64,000 bases of DNA from Terrabacter sp040702505. GTDB lineage: Bacteria; Actinomycetota; Actinomycetes; Actinomycetales; Dermatophilaceae. The notes under the pieces are model-generated. The model saw only the letters and a list, made by a program, of their open reading frames with translations, made no database searches and was not told the origin of the DNA. Position 1 is the stretch's first letter; each line of letters starts with the position of its first letter. Below, piece by piece: positions 43,192-50,847 of this stretch. A program made the position numbers and the translations under genes. Location: the NCBI RefSeq assembly GCF_040702505.1, contig NZ_JBFBLC010000008.1, forward strand, positions 1 through 64,000, read 5' to 3'.

Positions 43192-43766
43192 ACCTGGGTG
43201 CGGTGGAAGTTCGCGAACGAGCGGCTCGCGGTCGGGCCGCGCTGGCCCTGGTAGTGCGAGCCATAGGTCGCCGAGCCGTAGGGGTTCTCGGCCGGTGAGC
43301 TGAGCCGGAAGAAGCAGAGCTGGCCGATCTTCATGCCGGGGTAGAGCATGATCGGCAGGGTCGCGACGTTGGACAGCTCGAGCGTCACGTGCCCGGAGAA
43401 GCCGGGGTCGACGAAGCCGGCGGTGGCATGCGTCAGCAGGCCGAGGCGACCGAGCGAGCTCTTGCCCTCGACGCGCGCCGCCAGGTCGTCGGGCAGGGTG
43501 ACGGTCTCGAGCGTGGAGCCGAGGACGAACTCCCCCGGGTGCAGCACGAAGCTGTCCTCCTCCGGGCCGACCTCGACGAGTCGGGTCAGGTCGGGCTGCT
43601 CGGCCGCCGGGTCGATGTAGGGGTACTTGTGGTTGTCGAAGAGCCGGAAGAACTTGTCGAGCCGGACGTCGACGCTCGAGGGCTGGACCATCTTCGGGTC
43701 CCACGGGTCGAGGACGACGCGCTCGGCAGCAATCTCGGCCCGGATGTCCTTGTCGGAGAGCAGCAC
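43188..43766 (-). CDS. dcd: dCTP deaminase (probably bifunctional, dUMP-forming)
   Basis: A 192-aa trimeric enzyme of the dUTPase fold that supplies dUMP for thymidylate synthesis. Motifs: QPSSVDVRLD, the nucleotide loop GKSSLGRLGLLTHATAGFVDPGFSGHVTLELSN with the catalytic Glu, and the C-terminal cap. Actinobacterial members also hydrolyse the triphosphate. GTG 43766 lies about eight bases after TATAGC on the minus strand and lacks a ribosome site, so the mRNA is perhaps leaderless. Confidence 0.94.
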   Translation of the reverse strand: MLLSDKDIRAEIAAERVVLDPWDPKMVQPSSVDVRLDKFFRLFDNHKYPYIDPAAEQPDLTRLVEVGPEEDSFVLHPGEFVLGSTLETVTLPDDLAARVEGKSSLGRLGLLTHATAGFVDPGFSGHVTLELSNVATLPIMLYPGMKIGQLCFFRLSSPAENPYGSATYGSHYQGQRGPTASRSFANFHRTQV

Positions 43767-43833
43767 GGGACGAGGCTATAACGCGAGCCCAGCGGGACGG
43801 CATACGTGCTCGGCCGCCGGCGCGGGTGCCCGC

Positions 43834-44700
43834 TCAGCCGGCGAAGGCGCGCACCGGCTGTCCCGGCACCGAGACCCGGACGCGGAAGAGCGCGCCGGCC
43901 TGCGGCTCGGGTTGCTCAAGGTCCTCGCGTGAGGTCGTGACGTAGAGGTCGCGCAGGTCCTCGCCGCCGAAGGTGCAGGCGGTGACGAGCCGCACGGGCA
44001 GCACGACCTCGGCGAGCACGCCGCCCTGCGGCGAGTAGCAGCGCACCCGGCTCGCGCCGTTGAGCGCGACCCACACGTTGCCGGCGGCGTCGACGGTCAG
44101 GCCGTCCGGTCCGCCGGTGGCGTGACCGACGAACGGACGCCGGTTGACCAGCTCGCCCTCGACCACGTCGAAGACGTCGGTGCGTCCGGTCGGGGTGTCG
44201 TCGTAGTAGGCGTGGCGGTGGTCCGGCGAGAGGTCGATGCCGTTGGAGATGGTGACGTCCGGCTGCACGACCGTCACGTCACCGGCTGCGTCGACGCGGT
44301 AGAGCGTGGCGCGGCCCGCGGTCTTGTCGTAGCCCATGGTCCCGGCCCAGAGGCGGCCCTCGCTGTCGACTCCACCCTCGTTCATGCGGATGGACGGGTC
44401 GTCCCACAGGTCGAACCACGGCGTGGGTATGCCGTCCGCCTCGTCCGCGCGCGCCAGGCCCCGCTCGGTGGCGACCACCCACCCGCCGTTGGTTCGGGGG
44501 CGCAGGAAGGCGGCGACCTTGCCGACGTGCACCCGGTCGACCGTGCCGTCGGGCCGCAGCGACAGGACGTCGCCGGCGAGCATGTCGACCCAGCGCAGGC
44601 CGCCCCACGACGGCGACCACACGGGCCCCTCGCCGTGGTAGCAGATGGCGTCGGTGAGCTGCTCGAGCTCCCCGACGACGACCGCGGAGGTGTCGCCCAT
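43834..44700 (-). CDS. SMP-30/gluconolactonase family protein
   Basis: A 288-aa six-bladed propeller lactonase. Metal ligands can be placed: Glu in YHGEGPVWSP, Asn in TISNGIDLSPD and Asp in GGPDGLTVD. Such enzymes open sugar lactones or related esters. The ATG shares one base with the stop of the gene before it (TGATG), which ties the two together. Confidence 0.88.
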   Translation of the reverse strand: MGDTSAVVVGELEQLTDAICYHGEGPVWSPSWGGLRWVDMLAGDVLSLRPDGTVDRVHVGKVAAFLRPRTNGGWVVATERGLARADEADGIPTPWFDLWDDPSIRMNEGGVDSEGRLWAGTMGYDKTAGRATLYRVDAAGDVTVVQPDVTISNGIDLSPDHRHAYYDDTPTGRTDVFDVVEGELVNRRPFVGHATGGPDGLTVDAAGNVWVALNGASRVRCYSPQGGVLAEVVLPVRLVTACTFGGEDLRDLYVTTSREDLEQPEPQAGALFRVRVSVPGQPVRAFAG

Positions 44701-45131
44701 CAGTCCCACCAGACCCCGACGTAGTGGTGGCCGTCCGGGACGGCGGGGGCGTCGACGAGCCATTCGGCGCCCGCGGCCGGACCGCCGCTCGGCTGCGTGT
44801 CGGCGGCTGCCGTGAGCACGTCGACCTCCGCGGGCGCCAGGGTCGTGATGACGGCTGCCCCACTGGCGAAAGGCCACTCGTCGTCGGGGAACTCGGCGAA
44901 CTCGAGCACGTCGAGCTCGACGCGGACGTCGTGGACCTCGGGGTGGTCGCGCAGGTCGGCGAGGACCCGGTGCACCGTCTCGAGCGGCATGTCCTCCGGT
45001 CGGTTCGGCGCGATGCACCACTCGCAGTCGTTGCCGTCGAAGAACTGCTCGAGGGTCACGGCCACCTGCGAGCTGGCTCCCCCGCGCCGGCGCACGTGGT
45101 CGATCAGGGCGGTCTGCTTGGCGAGATCCAT
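44700..45131 (-). CDS. Conserved protein of unknown function
   Basis: A 143-aa acidic, soluble protein. The start at ATG 45131 (MDLAKQTALID) is chosen; ATG 45161 is an alternative that would overlap the tRNA-Gly promoter. A block LEQFFDGNDCEWCIAPNRP and then LADLRDHPEVHDVRVEL suggest a family domain that I cannot name. It is coupled to the SMP-30 gene. Confidence 0.65.
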   Translation of the reverse strand: MDLAKQTALIDHVRRRGGASSQVAVTLEQFFDGNDCEWCIAPNRPEDMPLETVHRVLADLRDHPEVHDVRVELDVLEFAEFPDDEWPFASGAAVITTLAPAEVDVLTAAADTQPSGGPAAGAEWLVDAPAVPDGHHYVGVWWD

Positions 45132-45160
45132 GACGGTGTGGGCCCCCGGGGTCGCGGTCA

Positions 45161-45187
45161 TTGCACGGACACGGCGTCGGCTACACT
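45161..45187 (+). promoter_or_regulatory. Candidate promoter of tRNA-Gly
   Basis: TTGCAC (45161-45166) and TACACT (45182-45187) with a 15-nt spacer, 53 bp before the tRNA. The hexamers are good but the spacer is short, so the -35 is tentative. Confidence 0.45.
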
Positions 45188-45240
45188 GACGCCGCGTGCC
45201 GCCTTGCACGTCCCCCGTCAGGGGTTCGGTCGGCGGCCCG

Positions 45241-45314
45241 GCGAGCGTAGCTCAATGGTAGAGCGCCAGCTTCCCAAGCTGGATACGCGGGTTCGATTCC
45301 CGTCGCTCGCTCCA
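45241..45314 (+). tRNA. tRNA-Gly (anticodon CCC)
   Basis: Acceptor GCGAGCG/CGCTCGC, D-arm AGCTCAATGGTAGAGC, anticodon stem CCAGC/GCTGG around loop TTCCCAA (anticodon CCC), T-arm GGGTTCGATTCCC, discriminator T and encoded CCA. Reads GGG codons. Confidence 0.96.
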
Positions 45315-45318
45315 CACC

Positions 45319-45354
45319 GAAGCCGCAGGCGTCCTCCGAGGCGCCTGCGGCTTC
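45319..45354 (+). terminator. Terminator after tRNA-Gly
   Basis: Arms GAAGCCGCAGGCG / CGCCTGCGGCTTC flanking a short loop, starting five bases after the encoded CCA. Confidence 0.8.
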
Positions 45355-45430
45355 GTCGTCCGCGCCCCTTTCCGGAGGCGACGGGCAGGGCGGCTGCGCC
45401 GGCTGCAGGCCACGGGGGCATGATGCAGAG

Positions 45431-45679
45431 GTGAACCATCAGACGAGCGTGGCCATCGCCCGGCTCGGCCTCGACGCACGAGTGGCCTTGGCCCCGGCCC
45501 AGAACCACCCGATCGGCATGAAGGCGGGCTTCTTCCTCATCGTCGCCATCTTCCTGGTGGTGCTCGGCATCACGATGGCGGTCGGGCACCTGCGCGAACG
45601 CGGTCGGCAGCGCCGGGCGCAGGCCGACATCCAGGGCCTCCGCCGGAACACCACCCCACCCAAGCGCTGGCCGAGGTAG
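45431..45679 (+). CDS. Small single-helix membrane protein
   Basis: An 82-aa product from GTG 45431, or 53 aa if translation begins at ATG 45518. The one hydrophobic segment, GFFLIVAIFLVVLGITMAVG, is followed by a basic tail LRERGRQRRAQ, so the C-terminus should be cytoplasmic. Neither start has a strong ribosome site. Function unknown. Confidence 0.55.
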   Translation: MNHQTSVAIARLGLDARVALAPAQNHPIGMKAGFFLIVAIFLVVLGITMAVGHLRERGRQRRAQADIQGLRRNTTPPKRWPR

Positions 45680-45733
45680 GCCGCGGGTCCGGTCGCCGGG
45701 GCCGGCGGCGGGTCTCCGCCCGGCCGGTCCGCC

Positions 45734-46132
45734 TCAGGCAGGGACCGCCTTCTGGGCGATGAGCTGGATGAGGTTGCCGCACGTGTCGTCGAAGACGGCG
45801 ACCACCGCTGATCCGACGTCGGTCGGTGGCTGGGTGAAGGTGACGCCCCGGCCCGAGAGCCGCTCGAAGTCCGCCTCGACGTCGTCGACGGCGAACTGCG
45901 CCAACGGGATCCCGTCCTCGACGAGCGCGTCGCGGTAGGGCCCCACCGCCGGGTGCTCAGCCGGCTCGAGGAGCAGCTGCGGCCCGTCGGGCACGTCCGG
46001 AGACACGACGGTCAGCCAGGAGTGCTCGCCGATCGGGACGTCGTGGCGCTTCGTGAAGCCGAGGACATCGGTGTAGAAGGCGAGGGCGGCTCGCTGGTCG
46101 TCGACGTAGATGCTTGTCAGCTGGATCCTCAT
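45734..46132 (-). CDS. VOC (glyoxalase/bleomycin-resistance fold) protein
   Basis: A 132-aa two-module VOC protein: IQLTSIYVDDQRAALAFYTDVLGF in the first half, QFAVDDVEADFERLSGRGV and DDTCGNLIQLIA in the second. It could be a metal-dependent lyase or a drug-binding protein. Its ATG overlaps the stop of the ArsR gene (ATGA), and ArsR-VOC pairs are common in actinobacteria, where the regulator controls the partner. Confidence 0.85.
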   Translation of the reverse strand: MRIQLTSIYVDDQRAALAFYTDVLGFTKRHDVPIGEHSWLTVVSPDVPDGPQLLLEPAEHPAVGPYRDALVEDGIPLAQFAVDDVEADFERLSGRGVTFTQPPTDVGSAVVAVFDDTCGNLIQLIAQKAVPA

Positions 46133-46413
46133 GTCGCGTCCCTTCGGGTGGTCGGCCATCGCCGGGTGATGGCTTCGAGCGGTCCTGGGTGGAAGAAGTG
46201 CAGCTTGGTGCGGCCCCGGCGCTCGCTGGTCACGAGGCCGGCGTCCTCGAGCACGGCCAGATGCTGCGAGATCGCCTGACGAGTCGAGCGGACGCCGTGA
46301 CGTGTCGTCAGGACCGTGCACAGCTGGAACAGGCTCTGCCCGTCCCTCGCCGAGAGCTCGTCGAGGATGAGGCGCCTCGTCTCGTCGTCGAGCGCCCGGT
46401 ACACGTCGGCCAC
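46129..46413 (-). CDS. ArsR-family transcriptional regulator
   Basis: A 94-aa winged-helix repressor: VYRALDDETRRLILDELSARDG, then the recognition helix in AISQHLAVLEDAGLV and the wing SERRGRTKLHFF. No metal-binding cysteine pair typical of ArsR/SmtB is present, so it resembles the SdpR-like autorepressors. GTG 46413 is chosen because the -10 box ends only a few bases upstream, which makes a leaderless mRNA likely; GTG 46419 abuts the -10 box. Confidence 0.85.
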   Translation of the reverse strand: MADVYRALDDETRRLILDELSARDGQSLFQLCTVLTTRHGVRSTRQAISQHLAVLEDAGLVTSERRGRTKLHFFHPGPLEAITRRWPTTRRDAT

Positions 46414-46419
46414 ATCCAC

Positions 46420-46458
46420 AGGATAGGCAAGCGGGGACTTGCATGACAAGGGGTCATG
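46420..46458 (-). promoter_or_regulatory. arsR promoter with two overlapping palindromes
   Basis: On the minus strand TTGTCA (46444-46449), an 18-nt spacer and TATCCT (46420-46425). Two inverted repeats overlap it: GCAAG/CTTGC (46427-46442) in the spacer and CATGAC/GTCATG (46442-46458) across the -35 box. Both are placed to block RNA polymerase, as in autorepression. Confidence 0.6.
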
Positions 46459-46578
46459 TCCCCTATCCGGCCAGCACCCGCCAGCCGCCGCCCCGAGGCG
46501 CGGGGCAACACCCAGCGGTTTCCCAGCCGGCCTGCTCAGCATGGCGGCCAGGGCTGCCGGAGCTGAGGGGTGAGCCTG

Positions 46579-47775
46579 ATGATGCATCGACTCGTCCGTC
46601 GCTCGCACCGCGAGGGCCGTCCGGGCTCCCCGCGCAGGCGCCTCGTCAGACGCAGCGCCGTCGTCGCGGCGCTCCTCGCGCTGGCCGTGGTCGGCACCTC
46701 GTACGTCAGGGCGCTGACGACGCCCGGCGACGCGTCCTGGACGGTCAAGTCGGTGGAGTGGATCCGCGACAACGGCGGTGCCGGCATCGTTGATGCCGTC
46801 GAGAACTGGTGGTTCCGCAACCCACCGGCCGACGCGCCACCGTCGGCATCCGACCTGCCCAACTTGACGGCGCCCTCACCCAGGCCGGGCGCCACCCAGA
46901 CCGGACCGGGACTCGGGGCGTCGTCGCCGGCGCCGCCTGCCCCCTCGACGGCTCCGGAGGCAGTCACGATCCCGACAGGGACGCGGCCGATCCCCGGTGA
47001 GGGGCGATGGGTCGCCGGCCGCGTGGACGCTCGTGGCGTGCCGTCGATGTACACGACCTTCCTGCAGCCCGATCCGGCCCACGCCAGCATCGTCGCCGGC
47101 GTCGCGTGGATCCGAGCGGCCGACACCGTCGCGCACCTGGTGGCGGGGACGACACAGCCCGGCGGACCGCCGTGGCCGGGCAATGCTCGGGTGACACCGG
47201 GTGACGTGCCCCGGCTCGTGGCGACCTTCAACTCCGGCTGGCGGTTCAAGGACCTCCTCGGCGGCTTCTACGAGGACGGCCGCTTCTCGAGACCCCTGCA
47301 GCCAGGCGCCGGTTCGGTCGTCATCGACCGAACCGGGCGGGCGGCGATCGGTGCATGGGGACGCGACGTCTCCATGTCGCCGAGCGTCCTAGCCGTGCGT
47401 CAGAACCTCCACCTCGTGGTCGACGGTGGGGCGGCGGCCCCCGGGATCGCCGACGCCAGCGGCCCCTGGGGTGTGGCGGCGAACCAGCGGCAGTACACCT
47501 GGCGCTCCGGCCTGGGCGTGGACGCGCAGGGCAACCTCGTCTACGTCGCCGGCAACCACATGACCCTCGAGGTGCTCGTCGACGCCCTGGTCGACGCCCA
47601 CGCGGTGCGGGCGGTCGAGCTCGACATGCACCCCGGGATGGTCGCCTTCTCCCGCTGGCTGCCCACCCCCGGTGGCGGGATGACCGCGCAGAACCTGCTG
47701 CCCACGATGCCGGACGCCACCAACCGCTACCTGTCCCCCGACCAGCGCGACTTCTTCTACATCACCCTGCGCTGA
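46579..47775 (+). CDS. Phosphodiester glycosidase family (NAGPA domain) protein
   Basis: A 398-aa exported or membrane-anchored protein. A basic start is followed by one hydrophobic segment (SAVVAALLALAVVGTSYV), a Pro/Ser-rich linker (about 90-140) and a DUF2233/NAGPA domain: LVATFNSGWRF, VVIDRTGRAAIGAWG and a late VELDMHPGMVAF. NAGPA-type domains cleave phosphodiester-linked sugars. Its stop shares a base with the start of the UbiA gene (TGATG), so it is the first gene of the decaprenyl-phospho-arabinose operon. GAGGGG lies 8 nt before ATG 46579. Confidence 0.8.
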   Translation: MMHRLVRRSHREGRPGSPRRRLVRRSAVVAALLALAVVGTSYVRALTTPGDASWTVKSVEWIRDNGGAGIVDAVENWWFRNPPADAPPSASDLPNLTAPSPRPGATQTGPGLGASSPAPPAPSTAPEAVTIPTGTRPIPGEGRWVAGRVDARGVPSMYTTFLQPDPAHASIVAGVAWIRAADTVAHLVAGTTQPGGPPWPGNARVTPGDVPRLVATFNSGWRFKDLLGGFYEDGRFSRPLQPGAGSVVIDRTGRAAIGAWGRDVSMSPSVLAVRQNLHLVVDGGAAAPGIADASGPWGVAANQRQYTWRSGLGVDAQGNLVYVAGNHMTLEVLVDALVDAHAVRAVELDMHPGMVAFSRWLPTPGGGMTAQNLLPTMPDATNRYLSPDQRDFFYITLR

Positions 47776-48665
47776 TGGCCACGACGACTGCCGCCCGCAC
47801 GCCCTCCGGGGCCGTTGCGCTGCTGCAGCTGACCCGGCCGCGGCTCTGGCCGCGGAACCTGGTCGTCACCGCCGTGCCACTGGCGGCGGGGGCACTGCTG
47901 CACCGCGCGGTCCTGCTCGCCACCGTCCAGGCCTTCGTCGCGCTCTGCCTGGCCGCGAGCGCCGGCTACTGCCTCAACGACGTCATCGACGCCCCGGCAG
48001 ACGCACGACACCCCACCAAGCGCTACCGTCCCGTCGCGTCGGGGCGGGTGTCACCTCCCTCGGCGCTGGCGCTCTCCGCCCTGCTGGCCGTCGCGGCGAC
48101 GGCACTCGCGTGGCCGGCGGCCTCACTGCGCTGGGTGGTCCTCGCCTACCTCGCCCTGTCCGCCCTCTACACGACGCGGCTCAAACGAGAGCCGGTGATC
48201 GAGCTCGTCCTGGTCTCCGCCGGCTTCCTCCTGCGCGCCATCGCAGGTGGGGCGGCGACCGGCATACCCGTGAGCCCGTGGTTCCTCATCGTCACGGGCT
48301 TCGGGTCGCTCTTCGTGGTGGTCGGCAAGCGCCTGTCCGAGTTCGTCACGTCAGGGCCCGAGCGGGGCACCCGCAGCAGCCTCGTCGGCTACACCGAGAG
48401 CTACCTGCGCCTCGTGCTCGGCATGGCGGCGGCCGTGACCGTCGCGGCGTACTGCCTGTGGGCGTTCGGCATCGCGAGCGAGCGGGTGGAGACGACGTAT
48501 GCCGCCCTCTCGGTCGTCCCGCTGGTGGTGGGGATGATGCGCTACGCGCTGGACGTGGACCGTGGCCGCGCGCAGGAGCCGGAGGGCGTGATCTCCGGCG
48601 ACCGGGTGCTCCTGTCGCTGGGCGCCCTGTGGGCCGTCTGCTTCTGGCTGGCGGCGATGACATGA
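47775..48665 (+). CDS. ubiA: Decaprenyl-phosphate phosphoribosyltransferase-like UbiA prenyltransferase
   Basis: A 296-aa membrane protein with about nine helices. The first aspartate motif NDVIDAPADARHPTKRYRP (NDxxDxxxD) and the basic KRYRP after it are the mark of the DPPR synthase branch (Rv3806c-like). It would transfer phosphoribosyl from PRPP to decaprenyl phosphate at the membrane. The next two genes, DprE1 and DprE2, complete the epimerisation to DPA. A matching phosphatase is not in this window. Confidence 0.88.
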   Translation: MATTTAARTPSGAVALLQLTRPRLWPRNLVVTAVPLAAGALLHRAVLLATVQAFVALCLAASAGYCLNDVIDAPADARHPTKRYRPVASGRVSPPSALALSALLAVAATALAWPAASLRWVVLAYLALSALYTTRLKREPVIELVLVSAGFLLRAIAGGAATGIPVSPWFLIVTGFGSLFVVVGKRLSEFVTSGPERGTRSSLVGYTESYLRLVLGMAAAVTVAAYCLWAFGIASERVETTYAALSVVPLVVGMMRYALDVDRGRAQEPEGVISGDRVLLSLGALWAVCFWLAAMT

Positions 48666-50035
48666 GACGCCCACCGGTCGAGGAGCACGCCTCGACGCAG
48701 GAGGTGCTGACGGGTTGGGGTGGCACGGTACCGACGATGGCGGAGGTGGTGTCACCGGCCGCCGTCGAGGACCTCGCGACCCTCGTCGCCGGCCGACCAC
48801 GTCGGGGGGTCCTCGCTCGCGGACTCGGGCGCAGCTACGGCGACGCAGCGCAGAACGCCGGCGGCCTCGTCGCCCGGCTGGACCGCCTCGACGCGATCGG
48901 CCCGGTGGACCGGTCCACCGGACGCATCACGTGTGGCGCCGGGGTCAGCCTGGACCGGCTGATCCGCACCCTCCTGCCACTCGGATGGTTCGTCCCCGTC
49001 ACGCCCGGCACCCGCCAGGTGACGCTGGGCGGCGCCGTCGCAGCGGACGTCCACGGCAAGAACCACCACCGCGACGGCACCCTCTCGGCCCACGTCGTGT
49101 CGCTGACCCTCGTCGACGGACGCGGACAGGTGCGCACGCTCGCGCCGGACGACGACCTCTTCTGGGCCGTGCCCGGCGGCATGGGCCTCAGCGGGATCGT
49201 CGTCGAGGTCACCCTGCAGCTGCTGCCCGTGGGCTCCGGCCACGTCGTCGTCGACACCACGAGGACCGCCTCGCTCGACGAGACCATGGAGACGCTCGAG
49301 GAGGCGGACCGGACGCACCGCTACAGCGTCGCCTGGGTCGACTGCCTCAGCCGTGGGGCCCGGATGGGGCGCGGCGTCGTCACCGCCGGGGAGCACGCGG
49401 GCGGCGACGATGCACTCGCCGCGTCACGCCCTGACGGTCGGCAGGGCAGGTGGCGTCCGGTGGGCGGCACGACGGTCGCGGTGCCCCGGTGGGCGCCCGG
49501 GGCGCCCCTCAATCCGGTGACCGTCGGTCTCTTCAACGAGCTCTACCACCGAAGAGCCCCGAGATTGGCGCGGAGCATCGAGCCGATCGGGACCTTCTTC
49601 CACCCCCTCGACGCCGTGCAGGACTGGAACCGCCTCTACGGCCCACGGGGCGTGGTCCAGCACCAGTGCACCGTCGGCGACGCGGAGGCGATGCGGCGCG
49701 TCATCGGCGTCTTCGCGAACCGACGGGCGCCGACCTTCCTCTGCGTGCTCAAGCGGTTCGGCGCCGAGGGCCGCGGACCCCTGTCCTTCCCGCAGCCCGG
49801 CTGGACCCTGGCGGTCGACCTGCCCGTCGGCAGTGACACCGCAGGGGTGCTCGACGAGGTCGATGCAGTCGTGCTCTCGTCCGGAGGACGCGTCTACCTC
49901 GCGAAGGACTCGAGAGTGCTCCCCGCTGCGTTCTCCGAGATGTACCCGCGTCTCGACGACTGGCGACACCTTCGTGACCAGCTCGACCCGGACCACGTGT
50001 TCCGGTCCGACCTCTCCAGGAGGCTCCACCTGTGA
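48662..50035 (+). CDS. dprE1: Decaprenylphosphoryl-ribose oxidase, DprE1-like
   Basis: A 457-aa FAD enzyme of the vanillyl-alcohol oxidase fold that oxidises the 2'-OH of decaprenyl-phospho-ribose. FAD contacts: VLARGLGRSYGDAAQN, TLGGAVAADVHGKNHH. The C-terminus VYLAKDSRVLPAAFSEMYP aligns with the M. tuberculosis enzyme. The residue matching the benzothiazinone target Cys387 of that enzyme is Ala384 here (segment GWTLAVDLP versus GWNICVDFP). ATG 48662 overlaps the UbiA stop (ATGA). Confidence 0.9.
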   Translation: MRRPPVEEHASTQEVLTGWGGTVPTMAEVVSPAAVEDLATLVAGRPRRGVLARGLGRSYGDAAQNAGGLVARLDRLDAIGPVDRSTGRITCGAGVSLDRLIRTLLPLGWFVPVTPGTRQVTLGGAVAADVHGKNHHRDGTLSAHVVSLTLVDGRGQVRTLAPDDDLFWAVPGGMGLSGIVVEVTLQLLPVGSGHVVVDTTRTASLDETMETLEEADRTHRYSVAWVDCLSRGARMGRGVVTAGEHAGGDDALAASRPDGRQGRWRPVGGTTVAVPRWAPGAPLNPVTVGLFNELYHRRAPRLARSIEPIGTFFHPLDAVQDWNRLYGPRGVVQHQCTVGDAEAMRRVIGVFANRRAPTFLCVLKRFGAEGRGPLSFPQPGWTLAVDLPVGSDTAGVLDEVDAVVLSSGGRVYLAKDSRVLPAAFSEMYPRLDDWRHLRDQLDPDHVFRSDLSRRLHL

Positions 50036-50796
50036 TCGACTCCCTCGGGGCGCCCCAGTCCGTCCTCGTCCTCGGCGCCACCAGCGACATTGCGGGGGCC
50101 ACGCTCGCCCGCCTCACGCGTACGGGACGGTTGGAACGCGTCGTCCTCGCCGGACGACCGGGCCCGGCGCGGGACGCGGCTGTCGAGCGGGTCGCGGCCA
50201 CAGGCGTACCCAGGGTCGAGGCGCTCGACTTCGACGCCCGGGATCGGGCGTCCGCACCGGCCGTGGTCGCCGCGGCGTTCGACGCAGACGGCGACATCGA
50301 CGTCGTCCTGCTGAGCTGGGGCGTGCTGCCCGACGAGGCGGCGATGCGTCAGGACCCGTCGGCCGCTGCCGACCTCGTCGACGTCAACTACGCCTCGATG
50401 GTCACCGCACTGCTGGCCGCGGTGGAGCACCTGCGGGAGCAGGGGCACGGCGTCGTCGTCGTGCTCTCGTCGGCCTCGGCGGTCCGCGGCCGGTCGTCCA
50501 CAGCGCTGTACGGCTCGACGAAGGCCGGCGTGGACTCGCTCGCCTCGGCCCTGGGCGACGCCCTGCACGGGACCGGCGTCTCGGTCGTCGTGGTCCGGCC
50601 CGGGTTCGTCAGGACGCGGATGACCGCCGGGCGCCGCCCGGCACCACTGGCCGTGGACGCGTCGGACGTGGCGGACGCGATCGCGCTCAGCCTCACGGGT
50701 GGCTCGCGGACGGTCTGGGTGCCGCGGGCCATGAGGTACGTCATGGCCGGCCTGGTCGTGACGCCGCGGGCGGTCTTCCGTCGCCTTCCGATCTGA
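50032..50796 (+). CDS. dprE2: Decaprenylphosphoryl-2-keto-ribose reductase, DprE2-like
   Basis: A 254-aa SDR: cofactor loop VLGATSDIAG, Ser in LSSASAVRG and catalytic YGSTK. It reduces the 2-keto product of DprE1 with NADH to give decaprenyl-phospho-arabinose. Start GTG 50032 overlaps the DprE1 stop (GTGA), so the oxidase and reductase are translationally coupled. Confidence 0.9.
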   Translation: MIDSLGAPQSVLVLGATSDIAGATLARLTRTGRLERVVLAGRPGPARDAAVERVAATGVPRVEALDFDARDRASAPAVVAAAFDADGDIDVVLLSWGVLPDEAAMRQDPSAAADLVDVNYASMVTALLAAVEHLREQGHGVVVVLSSASAVRGRSSTALYGSTKAGVDSLASALGDALHGTGVSVVVVRPGFVRTRMTAGRRPAPLAVDASDVADAIALSLTGGSRTVWVPRAMRYVMAGLVVTPRAVFRRLPI

Positions 50797-50847
50797 CCGG
50801 CGATCGCGTCGCCGCCGCGGGTGCCGACGCCGACGCCCGAGCGCAGG

